Of a DNA stretch of 64,000 nt, positions 21,720 to 31,638 are shown piece after piece. Source of the stretch: Symbiotaphrina buchneri (taxonomy: Eukaryota; Ascomycota; Symbiotaphrinales; Symbiotaphrinaceae); contig BCIG01000003.1 in NCBI GenBank assembly GCA_001599915.1, positions 806,001-870,000 on the forward strand, given 5' to 3'. Each line of letters starts with the position of its first letter. Position 1 is the first letter of the stretch. Below the pieces are notes generated by a model. It had not been told where the DNA came from, made no database searches, and saw only the letters and a list, made by a program, of their open reading frames with translations. Made by a program: the position numbers and the translations under genes.

Positions 21720-22541
21720 CTACACAGGAATCCCCGCTGTGGTGCGTGCGCTTCCTCCAGTCTCCTCTGTGAGGTCAAGAACAACCAGCGGTTCAGTCCC
21801 TTCTAACCTCCCTAGTTCCTCTTCAATAGTAGTAGTAGCAGCCGCGGATGAAGCAGCAGCGAACGCCTCTTCTGCTCTCTTTCGAGCTCTCATCGCACGC
21901 TTCGCCCATTCCCGGTCTCGGTCAACATCCGCCGATAGCCCCGAACTCTCACGTTCTTGGTTCGCCATCTCGTGGTCTCTCTTGACCCTTTCCCGCGCAA
22001 CCTCACGCTCGTGCCTATCCAACTCCCGCATCTTCTTCGCCTTCTCCGCCTGCATCTTCGCCCTGGCCTCTTCCCGCTCTTTCCACGCCCTCTCCTCCTC
22101 CAGGCTCAGGGTATACCCACCAAGGGGCGCTCTAGGTGGCCTCCTTCTATTCTTACGTCCCCTCTGCACAATGCCCACCATATTTTCAATCGTGTGCATC
22201 CTATCGAGCAAGACCTCGATCTGCATGCTCAGCTCTTCTTCCTGCGCGCCCAAGCTCTTGACCTTTTCCAGCGCCTCTATTCTCTGCTGATCCAGCTCCG
22301 CCACGCGTTTTCTGGCCTCCAGCAAAGCGCCGGCGGTCTTGGTTGAATCACGCTGTGCGCATCGCACTTCCTCGCGCTTGGCCGCGCGGACGGCTTTCAG
22401 CTCGCGGATCTTGGCTTCGGAGGCTTCGGCGCTGTGCGAGAAGATGTCCAAGGGGAAGATGGCCGAGTCGGGAACGTCCAAGTCGGGCCAGCCCGGCAAG
22501 CCCGCCAGATCTAGTAGAGGAGAGTGCTCGCATTTTGACAT
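21720..22541 (-). CDS. Coiled-coil protein of unknown function
   Basis: Minus-strand frame of 273 residues from the ATG at 22541 (MSKCEHSPLLDLAG). The middle is a long heptad-rich helix (ELKAVRAAKREEVRCAQRD, VAELDQQRIEALEKVKSLGA) followed by Arg/Lys/Glu-rich helix with many AKR-type repeats, and an alanine-rich stretch before the acidic C-terminus. An upstream in-frame ATG at 22688 would add a hydrophobic leader (MASHIRHFNWRVLACFLIAS) that looks like a signal peptide; I favour the inner start because the rest looks intracellular. In some layouts, proteins like this lie beside small Myb/SANT genes, but I cannot name the family. Confidence 0.55.
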   Translation of the reverse strand: MSKCEHSPLLDLAGLPGWPDLDVPDSAIFPLDIFSHSAEASEAKIRELKAVRAAKREEVRCAQRDSTKTAGALLEARKRVAELDQQRIEALEKVKSLGAQEEELSMQIEVLLDRMHTIENMVGIVQRGRKNRRRPPRAPLGGYTLSLEEERAWKEREEARAKMQAEKAKKMRELDRHEREVARERVKRDHEMANQERESSGLSADVDRDREWAKRAMRARKRAEEAFAAASSAAATTTIEEELGRLEGTEPLVVLDLTEETGGSARTTAGIPV

Positions 22542-23125
22542 TTCGAAGCACTGGCTCGAATGAGCAATGTGTGTATTTGGGACGTTGTCTGGCTCGGTCG
22601 TGATGTTTGCTGTTAAAGAGTCGTGGAACGACGCGATAAGAAAACACGCTAGGACGCGCCAGTTAAAGTGCCTGATGTGGGATGCCATCAAGAGCCCACT
22701 GTTCGCCTGGTCGCGCCGCAGCACGATATTACAGTTCACTATTTGGGCGAGAATGATGTTCTGTAGAGGTTGGCAGGTCCAGGTCCAGGTCCGGATTTAT
22801 TGTGGGTGAGAAAGGACCATACTTTCATGGCAACTCGAAGCGCAAGTCTCAATACAGCCCCATAAGGTAATATTGGGAACCAGGAGGCTTAGTCTCTACA
22901 TCAGGATGATGAGATGCAGAATGCTTTTTAAATTTTAATATATGCAGACATCTAGAACTAGTAGCAGAAGGTATGCTCCTTCCTTATCAACTACCAAAGG
23001 AGGACAGAGAAACCAGCCGTCCGGTGTCCCTGATCATATAATCCCTATCCGCTTGCCCTTCGGCGCCAGACTGCTCATCTTCCCTCCCTCCTCACCGTCA
23101 CCAAACCACTTCGAGTAGAGCAGCA
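22542..23125. other. Intergenic, nothing recognised
   Basis: Upstream flank of the coiled-coil gene and 3' flank of the racemase-like gene. A short GGTCCA repeat (22780-22795) is the only structure seen. Confidence 0.5.
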
Positions 23126-24388
23126 TCATATCCACCTCGACGTACCCAATAGCGCCTCAACCGCATCCCTCGCCGCCTCGACAGCCGTAACATCATCCTT
23201 CCTCCACTCCCTCGTCTCGCCGACCTGATGCATCGAGACCCATCCCACCAATTTCTCCCCCTCCGCTCCTCCCCTCCAAATCCCCGCCAGAACCTGCGCA
23301 CTAACACCATACACCCCCATCAACTCCCTCGGCGGCCTCACCTCCGCGTTCTCACAATCTCCCTGCACAAGCGTTTGGCCGGGATGTTCTTCGAGCCACT
23401 GCACAGTTCTCAGAGCACGCTGGTTCAGCGAGCTGTTGAGCTTCAGCTCCTTGACCCCTGGGGCGACAGCTTCCGCGGCGACAGTGTCCACGGCGCAGTT
23501 CCAGTCCGGCGCGTCCAGGCGCAGCGTTGCGCGCGAGGCGTGGAGTGTCTTCAGCGCAGTGCAGAGCACGGCCTCGCAGCGCCGCAGCACGGGCACGTCG
23601 CGCAGGAGGCGGCCCCAGCCGAAGATAGGGCGCTGCTGCTGCCGCTCATCTTCGTCGTCGTCGGCGGGGAAGACCATGCGCAATGCCTTCCACGCCGTAA
23701 CAAGCACGCTATCAAACACCCATTTCCCCAGCTCGGCCTCCAATTCCGCCACGATGAGCGCCGCAGGCCAATTCGTGCACGCGACCACGACCGCTTCCGC
23801 ACGGGGGTCATCCGCCTCTTTAACCAGCTTCCGAATCGTCTCCAGCGGCGTATTCCCAAACACCACATTCCGCGTCTCGTCCATCTGCGCCGTGCGCACG
23901 ACTTGCACGCCCACGCTCTCGTAGAACGCGACTAGACCCTGCATCGGCCCGTCGACATACGGCCCGACCAGCGCGATGCGCGTGATGCCGTATTCCCGCA
24001 ACGCGTCTACCTGCGCCAGACTGCTCGTGCTGGCTGGTAACCCGCCCACTGCGGCGGCCAGTTCAGCGGCCAGGGCTTCCTCGCGCGCAAGCCCGCTCCC
24101 GCTCCAGCTCCCGCTCGTGCCGTTCCAGAGGATGGCGGCGAGGTCGGCGTCGGCGAGGAGCGCGGCGGCGGAGACCATGAGGTCTGTGGAGAATTGCGAG
24201 AGCGAGCTGGAGGTGGTGTCGAGTGTGCGGACGCGCACGCGCGTGTAGTGCGCGGAGATGAGGTGGGGGAGTTGCGAGAAGAGGAGGGATGTGATGGGTT
24301 CGAGCGCGGTGTTGGATGAGGGCACGATGAAGCCGATTTTCTTGAGCGTTGAGAGGGAGGAGAGCGAGGGCGGGTGGGAGGGCGCCAT
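23126..24388 (-). CDS. Asp/Glu racemase superfamily protein (maleate isomerase-like) with C-terminal extension
   Basis: Single-exon minus-strand frame of 420 residues. The first ~240 residues match the Asp/Glu racemase and maleate isomerase fold: IGFIVPSSNTALEP (substrate-binding Ser/Asn loop), AAILWNGTSGSW at the first catalytic position, YGITRIALVGPYVD, and AVVVACTNWPA with the second catalytic Cys. The first Cys of the usual pair is replaced (WNGTSG), so it is not a canonical two-Cys racemase. The last ~160 residues look like a GAF-type domain (ALKTLHASRATLRLDAPDWN, VSMHQVGETREW). Substrate unknown. Start chosen at the ATG 24388, near the expected distance from the first strand. Confidence 0.8.
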   Translation of the reverse strand: MAPSHPPSLSSLSTLKKIGFIVPSSNTALEPITSLLFSQLPHLISAHYTRVRVRTLDTTSSSLSQFSTDLMVSAAALLADADLAAILWNGTSGSWSGSGLAREEALAAELAAAVGGLPASTSSLAQVDALREYGITRIALVGPYVDGPMQGLVAFYESVGVQVVRTAQMDETRNVVFGNTPLETIRKLVKEADDPRAEAVVVACTNWPAALIVAELEAELGKWVFDSVLVTAWKALRMVFPADDDEDERQQQRPIFGWGRLLRDVPVLRRCEAVLCTALKTLHASRATLRLDAPDWNCAVDTVAAEAVAPGVKELKLNSSLNQRALRTVQWLEEHPGQTLVQGDCENAEVRPPRELMGVYGVSAQVLAGIWRGGAEGEKLVGWVSMHQVGETREWRKDDVTAVEAARDAVEALLGTSRWI

Positions 24389-24864
24389 GCTGTGCTGCGG
24401 ACCTGCGGTGGAAGGATAAGGCGGATTGAGTCTGGGATAGAGAGGAGTAGGTGGCCCGGATGAGCTCGGCGGCGGAGATCAGTGCTGGGATGTTGGTCGG
24501 TAATAGTGTATAAAATGAATGTGTTTTCTTTATGTGTTCGGTGGGTGAGGTTGTAGAATTTGCTGATAAGCAGAGGTCCAGCCGGCGAAGATGGAAGTGG
24601 GATGAACCTGTCGAGCTGTCGTGGCGCGCGCGCCGGTGGCCCGGGTCAAAGATAGCCGGCTCGCCGATATCATGTGCGGTTGGACCCTTCAGGCTCAAGC
24701 CACTCGCCGCCCAGTATTATTATCCATTCTATAAGTCTGTATATCAATGATTGGTTTCTCATGCTATCGTATACTGTCTCTCCAGGCTAATAATGCTCCT
24801 TCTCATCCTGACAATGCATGTGTTCCGCCACCAACTACGTGGTCGCCCGCCCACTACGGTCCAA
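24389..24864. other. Intergenic between two minus-strand genes
   Basis: Promoter-side flank of the racemase-like gene and 3' flank of the HAD hydrolase. No gene or repeat recognised. Confidence 0.5.
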
Positions 24865-25655
24865 TCATTCGGACTCGATCTTCTGCAAGTATCCCTCAAA
24901 CTCGCTCCACTCATTCATAATATACTTGAGACCCACCTCTTTCAGCACATGCCTCATCTCCGCCTTCTTCTCCTCGCTCTCATAGCTGCCCACATATCCT
25001 ACCGTATGGATGCCGGCCCTGACGGCGCTCGTCGCACCGCTCTTACTATCCTCAATAGCCACACACTCCTCGGGCTTCACGCCCAACTTCTCGCACGCAA
25101 ACAGATAGATCGCCGGATCAGGCTTGCTGGTAGGTTTAGGCAGCGACGTCGCCGCGCTGAACACCTTGGCCGGATCAAAGTACTTGTCCTGGCCGACCTT
25201 GTTGATACTCGCCACGACGCGGCGATGCGCGCTCGAGCTGACGACCGCCATGCCGTACTTGCGCGTCTGCGCCAGATGTTCCAGCACGGGCATGACCCCC
25301 GCGCACGCGACGCCCTTCTCGTTGAGTTTCTGGATCACCCGGTCTTCTTCCTGCGTCACGTACGCTTGGAACTCGTCCTCGGGCATCTCGAACCCGTACT
25401 TCTTCTGCAGCGACACCATCATCCCTCGGAAATTCTGGCCTACGAATTCCTCCAGCAGATGCGATCCCGTGTACCGGTCCGAGATGCCGTGGGCTTCGAG
25501 GATCTCGTTGGCTAGCGAGGCGCAGGCTTCGAAGGCGAGCGCTTCCGAGAGCACGAGCGTGTTGTCGCAGTCGAATAGGAGGTAGGTTATCTGTAAGTGG
25601 ACATGGTGAGTTTGGACGATAGATGTGAGGGAGAAGGAGGTCTCACCTTAGGCAT
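24865..25655 (-). CDS. HAD-superfamily hydrolase (beta-phosphoglucomutase/phosphatase-like)
   Basis: Minus-strand exons 25647-25655 (three codons) and 24865-25590 join to 244 residues. HAD motifs are in order: YLLFDCDNTLV (motif I, nucleophile and acid/base Asp), VVSSSAHRRV (motif II Ser), KPTSKPDPAIYLFA (motif III Lys) and CVAIEDSKSGATSAVRAG (motif IV, Mg-binding). A helical cap lies between motifs I and II, as in subfamily I. Such enzymes dephosphorylate sugar phosphates or related metabolites in the cytosol; the substrate is not evident. The three-codon first exon (MPK) would be missed by simple gene finders. It looks intact. Confidence 0.88.
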
Positions 25656-26256
25656 TGTGATGATAATGAATGGTGCGGATGTACTATGAAAAGGCGGCGC
25701 TCAAGAACGAAGAGTAATGAGCGCGGTCGACAACTGCCAACTCAGCGCAGGTGCGGGGCCTGAGTAAGGCTGACCAGCAATAACCCCGTCGAAGGACTCG
25801 ATGCAATGGCAAGCCAACAGCAGCTTTGTGATCCCTTGGCAAGAGTTTGAGCAAGCACAAAGCGTGGTGTAGGCGCGGATGCCCTTGGCCGATCAGGTAC
25901 GAAGTGAATGATTGAATGAAGGTTAGTCGGAGTTGACCAAGTTGTGGAAAGGAGGGGAACAAAGAAAGGGACCACCAGCGCATCAGGTCCGAAGTGGTAA
26001 GCGAAGTGGGACTGACCAATCAGCGGAAGCCACCGCGGAGAAGGAAGCTGTCGCCGGCCTGAACCTTGGCAAGATGGATAGGCGGGGCTACGTCATCATC
26101 TCCAATTGGTTCTGTCGTTCACGATTCTGTATGATTTCTGTTGTACAATGTGTTCCATAACACAGACAGCTGCAAACACAAACATAAAACTATGCTTGTA
26201 CGCGGTAACACAGACAGCTCGCACTCCAACACCACATCCTACAACTCAGTGCTCGC
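25656..26256. other. Intergenic, nothing recognised
   Basis: Flank between the HAD hydrolase and aquaporin genes. No supported frame, repeat or RNA gene. Confidence 0.5.
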
Positions 26257-27705
26257 TCAAACACTGTTCCCCGGCCCCTCCTCCACCGTATCCGTCGTGC
26301 CGTCGTCGTCTTGTCCCGGATTCGCCCGGTCATACTCCAAAGCGACCATCAGCTTATACAAGCCAGACGCCACGAGTGCCCCCAGAAGAGGTCCAATCCC
26401 TGCCCAACATCCATCCATGTCAGTCATCTTGCCATGGGCGATAATGTCTGTAATCAAGAAGGCAAATGCAACGTACAGTAAATCCAATGGTAGTGTGGAA
26501 AGTGTCTCTCCACCACAGCCGGACCGAGTGAGCGAGCGGGGTTCAGCCCAGCCCCGGTATAGTAGATCCCCACGATGTGGCCGATGAACAGGGCGATGCC
26601 GATGCCGATGGGCGCCATGAATGTGGCGCGATGCTAGATGTGGTGTGAGCTTGACCTGCGAACCTGGCAGAAACCTCCTTCATGGGAAGGCTGGAGCAAA
26701 TACCTTTTCTGCTGCCAACTGTTGCCAATCAATCAGTATATTGTAAAAAAGGGGTTAAGGGGGTTCGAGGGACGGACCATGAAGATAGCGAGAATCAGCT
26801 CGGCGGTCAGGAACATCTCCATGAAGAGTCCCTGAGCGACGTTGACGTGTGCTATTCGTCAATCAGCTTGCTACACTCTTCGATTTCCTGAAGCCGAATA
26901 TACGCACGTCCAAGAGCGTTGTCTACACTCAGCGGGCCGGGGGTGAGAGCATCAATCAAAGCTGCCGCGACAATACCGCCGATGAGCTGCGTGGCGAACA
27001 ATAATGCCCCTCTGACCGAATCATCAGCTGGGGTCTTAGGGGGAGACGATCGACATATACTTGAACGGATGCATAAGACCACATAGAACAAATGCAAATG
27101 TGACCTTTGCAATACTCATCAGCCTCTACCCATTTCATCTTGTATGTTCTCAACCACTTACGGCAGGATTGAACAAGCCTCCCGTAACCCGATAGAAGAT
27201 CCATGCATTAATTGCCAAACTGGCACCAAAGCTTATCGCTCCGAACAGCAGGAACACTAGGTATTCTCCGGTCGTGGAAGGCGTGCCTATTGACGACTTG
27301 CCTACCATCACACCGCCGTATGCGAAGAAGAGGAACATGACCGTGCCGATGAATTCGCCGACTACAGCAAGAAAGACTAGACCCATACTGTGAGAACACA
27401 GCATGAGAACGGAGATCCAGGGAAGGGAACGTACGATATTTGGCAGTGCCCACTTTTGTGTCGCCGCGAGTTAACGTCTTCCTGAGTCCTAGGAGCGGAC
27501 CGGTCGAAGTACGGGACGCATGTCGTCCATGCCCTCCGAAGCTGTTCGGACTCCCCTGGTTTTCACGTTTGCCCAGCATCGTTGGAGATTGGACGGGATT
27601 ATGAGGGCCTGAAAGTTCGTCGGACTCAGAAAGTCGAAGTTGTCTGGAAGACCCCTGAACGGTACTCGTGCAGGTCGTAACTCGTAAGGCGCAGGGAAGA
27701 AGCAA
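26257..27705 (-). CDS. Aquaporin / aquaglyceroporin (MIP family)
   Basis: Eight minus-strand exons join in frame: 27435-27705 (or from an inner ATG at 27579), 27162-27376, 27061-27104, 26908-27011, 26778-26851, 26704-26718 (only 15 nt), 26477-26633 and 26257-26399. The protein has six membrane segments and both pore motifs, [14 protein letters not shown] and [15 protein letters not shown], so it should be a water or small-solute channel. [15 protein letters not shown] is the typical last helix. The N-terminal ~85 residues are polar. A glycerol-type D loop is not evident, which favours a water channel. The exon 1-2 junction was chosen because an acceptor in GTCTAG keeps the frame into [11 protein letters not shown]; it is the least certain. 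Confidence 0.88.
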
Positions 27706-29691
27706 ACCCGCTGGGCCTTAAAGACTCAGAATCGAAGCACGCAATCCCGAAAGATCACTAAATCCTAAAAAGAGATCATTTCTTTATCCTTCATCCAAAA
27801 AAGGGTGCAGGCCAGACATCCCGCGTCTAATATAGCAGCAGCCTTCCATCCCGCCTCAGCGCGTCATCGAGTATCATCAGCATCATAGGCCAGCCCGCGC
27901 TGCAGCCCAGGGCCCGAGCCCAGATCCAATCAAGCCTCTGCACCATTGCGAACCAGCCCAGACGGGGTCCCTGCTGCCCACCCCAAGACAACGAGATTTC
28001 GCTCATCCCTTGCTTCGGCGGCAGAGCGCTAGCCGTCGTCGGCGCTGAAAGCAGCCTGGTCTGTGATCTGAAGCGCCTGGTGGCGCTGCAATTCCCTGTC
28101 CGGATATGGTATGGTGCTGGAGCGAGATGGGTGGGGATGAGCGTCGTTGACAGAAAGCTTGGCATGAGTTCAGCAGAAAAATTAGTAGACTCAAACCACT
28201 AGCACTTTTGTCACCCGAGCTGAACTTCCTTGAGACGGCTAGCTGGACCGCTGTCGGGGCACATGCAGCGTGCCGTCTCTGGCATGGCTCGATCTGCGCT
28301 GGGATGGGATTTGCAGGGAGAGGTTGGCGCTTGAGATGCGATTGACGTCGGATCGCCATTTGAGTATTCGCGATGCTACTGCTGCTGCTGATGATGGCTT
28401 TCGGTGACAGGCCCGACCTTCCTGTTCCGTACGGTTTTGAGGGTTCGAGAGTCGTTCGCTCGGTCGCGGCTCCACGTCCGCGATGTGGGGCTTGACAAAG
28501 TCTGTGACAGTTGCGGTTGATGTCATGCTCTGGTCTCGTCTTAGCGACAGGAGACAGATGAAGGTATTGACCTCTGTCAAGCGGAATGTGCTTGACCGGG
28601 AATGGTGTCTGAGAGTAATGGGGGCAGGAGCGGTGCGACGGTACGCCCCAATGATCGCAGGCGCAAAGGAGAGCGACATGGCTTTCCTGGACGCTGTATC
28701 CTGGTGACGGGGCAACGGGTAGAAGGGCGCGACACTCAGCTTGCACCGGCTAAGGAGGCTACTAAGGGACCCTCTATCATAGCACATAACCTGCAGTGCT
28801 GATAAGGCGCGAGGCTTGTCTGGGATGTCATGTTGGATGCTGAATAACAATCGACCGGTGACCATTTTATGTTGAACGCTAAGGTGCCTTAGGCAATCGT
28901 TCTACATCAGTGTCTCAGAGATCTGAGTTAGTTGTAGACAATACACCGTTCAACAATGGATCTGGAAGTCCACTTGTAAGATCTTCTGTTCACGACCACC
29001 CGATGACACCCAACGACATTGCTCAGCTATTATCGCCAGGCGCCACGAAGTTGTCGAAGTCTCTGGACTTCTTCTCCAGACAGTCGTCGCATTGAAATAC
29101 AGTAGAGCCGAATGGGCCACTAGCATACGGCCGTACAGTACGCACAAATGGTTTTGAGAATGATTGGGACGTACGTTTCGTGTTTACGACAGAGCAAGGA
29201 AAAAAGGGAGCCTGTCATATTAAGGATGATCAGCCCGTTACACTCTTGAGATATCGAATTCGAGCGAAGTAACCCTCACGGCCATAGATCGGTATATTTG
29301 AGCTCACATAATATTATGATGCACACGTCGAGGCAAGCAACCCTTGGAAACACAGCAAGTTGAAAACGACGGGCGCCTGAACAGCTTTGTGCAAAGCAAG
29401 GGTTACGCTCATGGGATAATCGGCGAACTGGCATGGGTCGTACAACTATTGAACACCTTGTAACGCGAAATTTGCGTGATTGTTCCGCCGCTTCGCGGTT
29501 CTTCCGCCGCAGAACCAGAATCCCCGACTGGAGGTTCGCAGCCCAACCTGCTTACTCTCCGTGCGAATGTCTCATATATGATGGAGAGCTCCTCTGCTGG
29601 CAGGAGAGCTGTGCAATTTAGGAATTTGACGTCCTCGCCCCCGAAACCCTCGTGCCAAAAGCACTCCACTTATCAGGCTCTCCTCCACAAT
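27706..29691. other. Gene-poor interval; doubtful minus-strand frames
   Basis: Long minus-strand frames lie at 28239-28865 and 28003-28746, overlapping each other, and a shorter one at 27827-28165. They have no recognisable motif and could be chance frames or exons of an unrecognised gene. The 28239-28865 frame has an RSxxxxR-rich, Ser-rich composition. Nothing else recognised. Confidence 0.4.
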
Positions 29692-31004
29692 ATGCCTTCC
29701 TTTGGACCGTATACAACCGGCGAGGAGATTGTCTCCGCCCTCCCTGAGAGCGTCCGTGGCAAGACATGTTAGCCATCCCAAAGTCCATCGTTCTTGATCC
29801 ACATGTTAACACTACCAGTCGTCATCACCGGCCCAGCGTCAACAGCTTAGGCGCGGAAATCGTCAAATGCCTCGCCCGCGCCTCTCCCGCGCAGCTCATC
29901 CTCACCGGGCGGTCCGCCTCCAAGATACTTCCCGTGAGCGACGCCATCAAGGAGATCGACCCATCTATCCACACACACTGCGTACAGCTCGATCTGACCA
30001 GCCTAGCCAGTGTCCGTCAAGCAGGGGCGGAGATCAACAAGCTCGTCGAGAAGATAGACGTGCTGATCAACTGCGCTGGCACCATGGTTGTGCCATAAAA
30101 ACTGTCGCCAGATGGGATCGAGAGTCAGTTTGCGACGAACCATGTGGGCCACTTCTTGTTGACGAAGCTGCTGGTGGAGCAGCTGCTGGCGGAGAAGCTG
30201 CTCAAGGCGGGCAGAGGAGGTGCGGCTAGGGTCGTTAATGTGAGAGTATGGGTTATGAGTTGGGGGAGGTTAGGTTTGAGGATTGGAATTTCCAGGTTCG
30301 TAGCTCAGTAAGATAAGGCGGAAAGGCAGATATGCAGCTCTTCAGGCATTTCACAGGAAACAGAAAAGGGACGGCGCTGACGACCAACAGGACGGCAAAG
30401 CGTACAATCCATGGTTTGGATACGGGCGCTCCAAGACGGCCAATATTCTCTTTTCTGTGGGCCTTGCTCTGAAGTTGAAGGACAAAGATATCCAGTCTTT
30501 CTCCGCGCATCCTGGCAGTATGTCGCCTCCATGCAACATGTTTGATGGCCGCCATGCTAATGTTTGTTCTGCACACAGTGGTTCTGTCATCAGGCGTCAT
30601 GATTAACAACGGTGTCGATGAAGACAGCCTGATGGATGGGTTCCGGATTGCTACAGAACGCAACAACGGTCCGTAACTTGCCTTTAATACAACCAGCCGG
30701 AGCCCGGAGCTAATCAGCAAGGCTGAGCACAGGGGTCACGCCGCAAGAAACTCAGAACACCGAAGAACAAGGCGTCTCGACCATCTTGCGTGCTGCGCTT
30801 GACCCGTCCCTGAAAGGTACGAACGCACGGACAAGAGGACTGGATTTGAACCTGGCTAATTGGTACTCCTTCGTAGATGCGTCGGGAGCTCTCTTGGTTG
30901 ACTGCATTGTCAAAGAGGCAAGGGAGTATGCCAGCAGCCCGGAAAATGCGGAAAAGCCTTGGAAGTTGAGCGAGAAGCTGGTTGGTGAGAGCTTCGATCT
31001 GTGA
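29692..31004 (+). pseudogene. Short-chain dehydrogenase/reductase, decayed
   Basis: Pieces of one SDR of the WWOX/retinol-dehydrogenase-like type follow each other with introns. Seen are an N-terminus (MPSFGPYTTGEEIVSALPES), VVITGPAST then LGAEIVKCLARAS, the Rossmann TGxxxGxG motif with one base missing near 29848; a DVLINCAGT strand; an in-frame TAA near 30097 where a Tyr or Glu codon is expected; SQFATNHVGHFLLTKLL; a frame slip near 30245 (VVNV to YELGEVRFED); and the catalytic YxxxK as GYGRSKTANILFS. The tail ends normally at 31004 (GESFDL). At least three breaks make it a pseudogene; the substrate is unknown. Confidence 0.78.
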
Positions 31005-31638
31005 GGAGCGTATCCGCCTCGCCCGCGAGAGGGCTGGGTACTTGGTCTCCCAGCAATATCCAGCGCTGTCTGCCGACTGTGCCAAAATTGACCCTTTTAT
31101 TTCATCGAAACACTGCTCATATGTTCCGTGCGATAGGCAATATGCTAGGTAAGAGCGGCAAGTGGAATCCGATTCCCTATAATTGCGCCTCCAACTGGAG
31201 GGCAGTGCAACTCCTCTCCTGATGATCCCAGGTATGGGGTTTCCCCTTAAACTTCTGACCATCGGAATAGAAAACAACCTCTCGCAAATATTCCTTGTGG
31301 TAGCTTCCAGCCAACGTACTGTGCCCTGCACTCAGGAATTGGCACCCCAGCAGATTTTGGGACAGAGTGGCACAGCGAGGGCTGTGTACGTATTCCCGCA
31401 TAATCGCCATATCTACACCGCCCTGGCCTCCAGCATGCTGCATGCTGCAGGGGCAGTGCCCTGAGCCTCGCCAATTTGTCCACATTTGACGCCCCCTCAG
31501 CTCCCAGAGTCTCCGTTTAATCATTTCCAGTACATCCTCCTCACGGTCAACGCATACAGCTCTTGAAGCAATCCTATCTTGACATTCGAGCGTTGAATCT
31601 CATCTATCTCCCGCGCCTCGTATGCGTAAGGCTGTCAT
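31005..31638. other. Intergenic, nothing recognised
   Basis: 3' flank of the SDR relic and upstream region of the HET gene. No supported frame or repeat. Confidence 0.5.

Noticed and set aside
28003-28865. Hypothetical gene on the minus strand
   Set aside because: Two overlapping frames without motifs, start context or splice support; not enough to call a gene.
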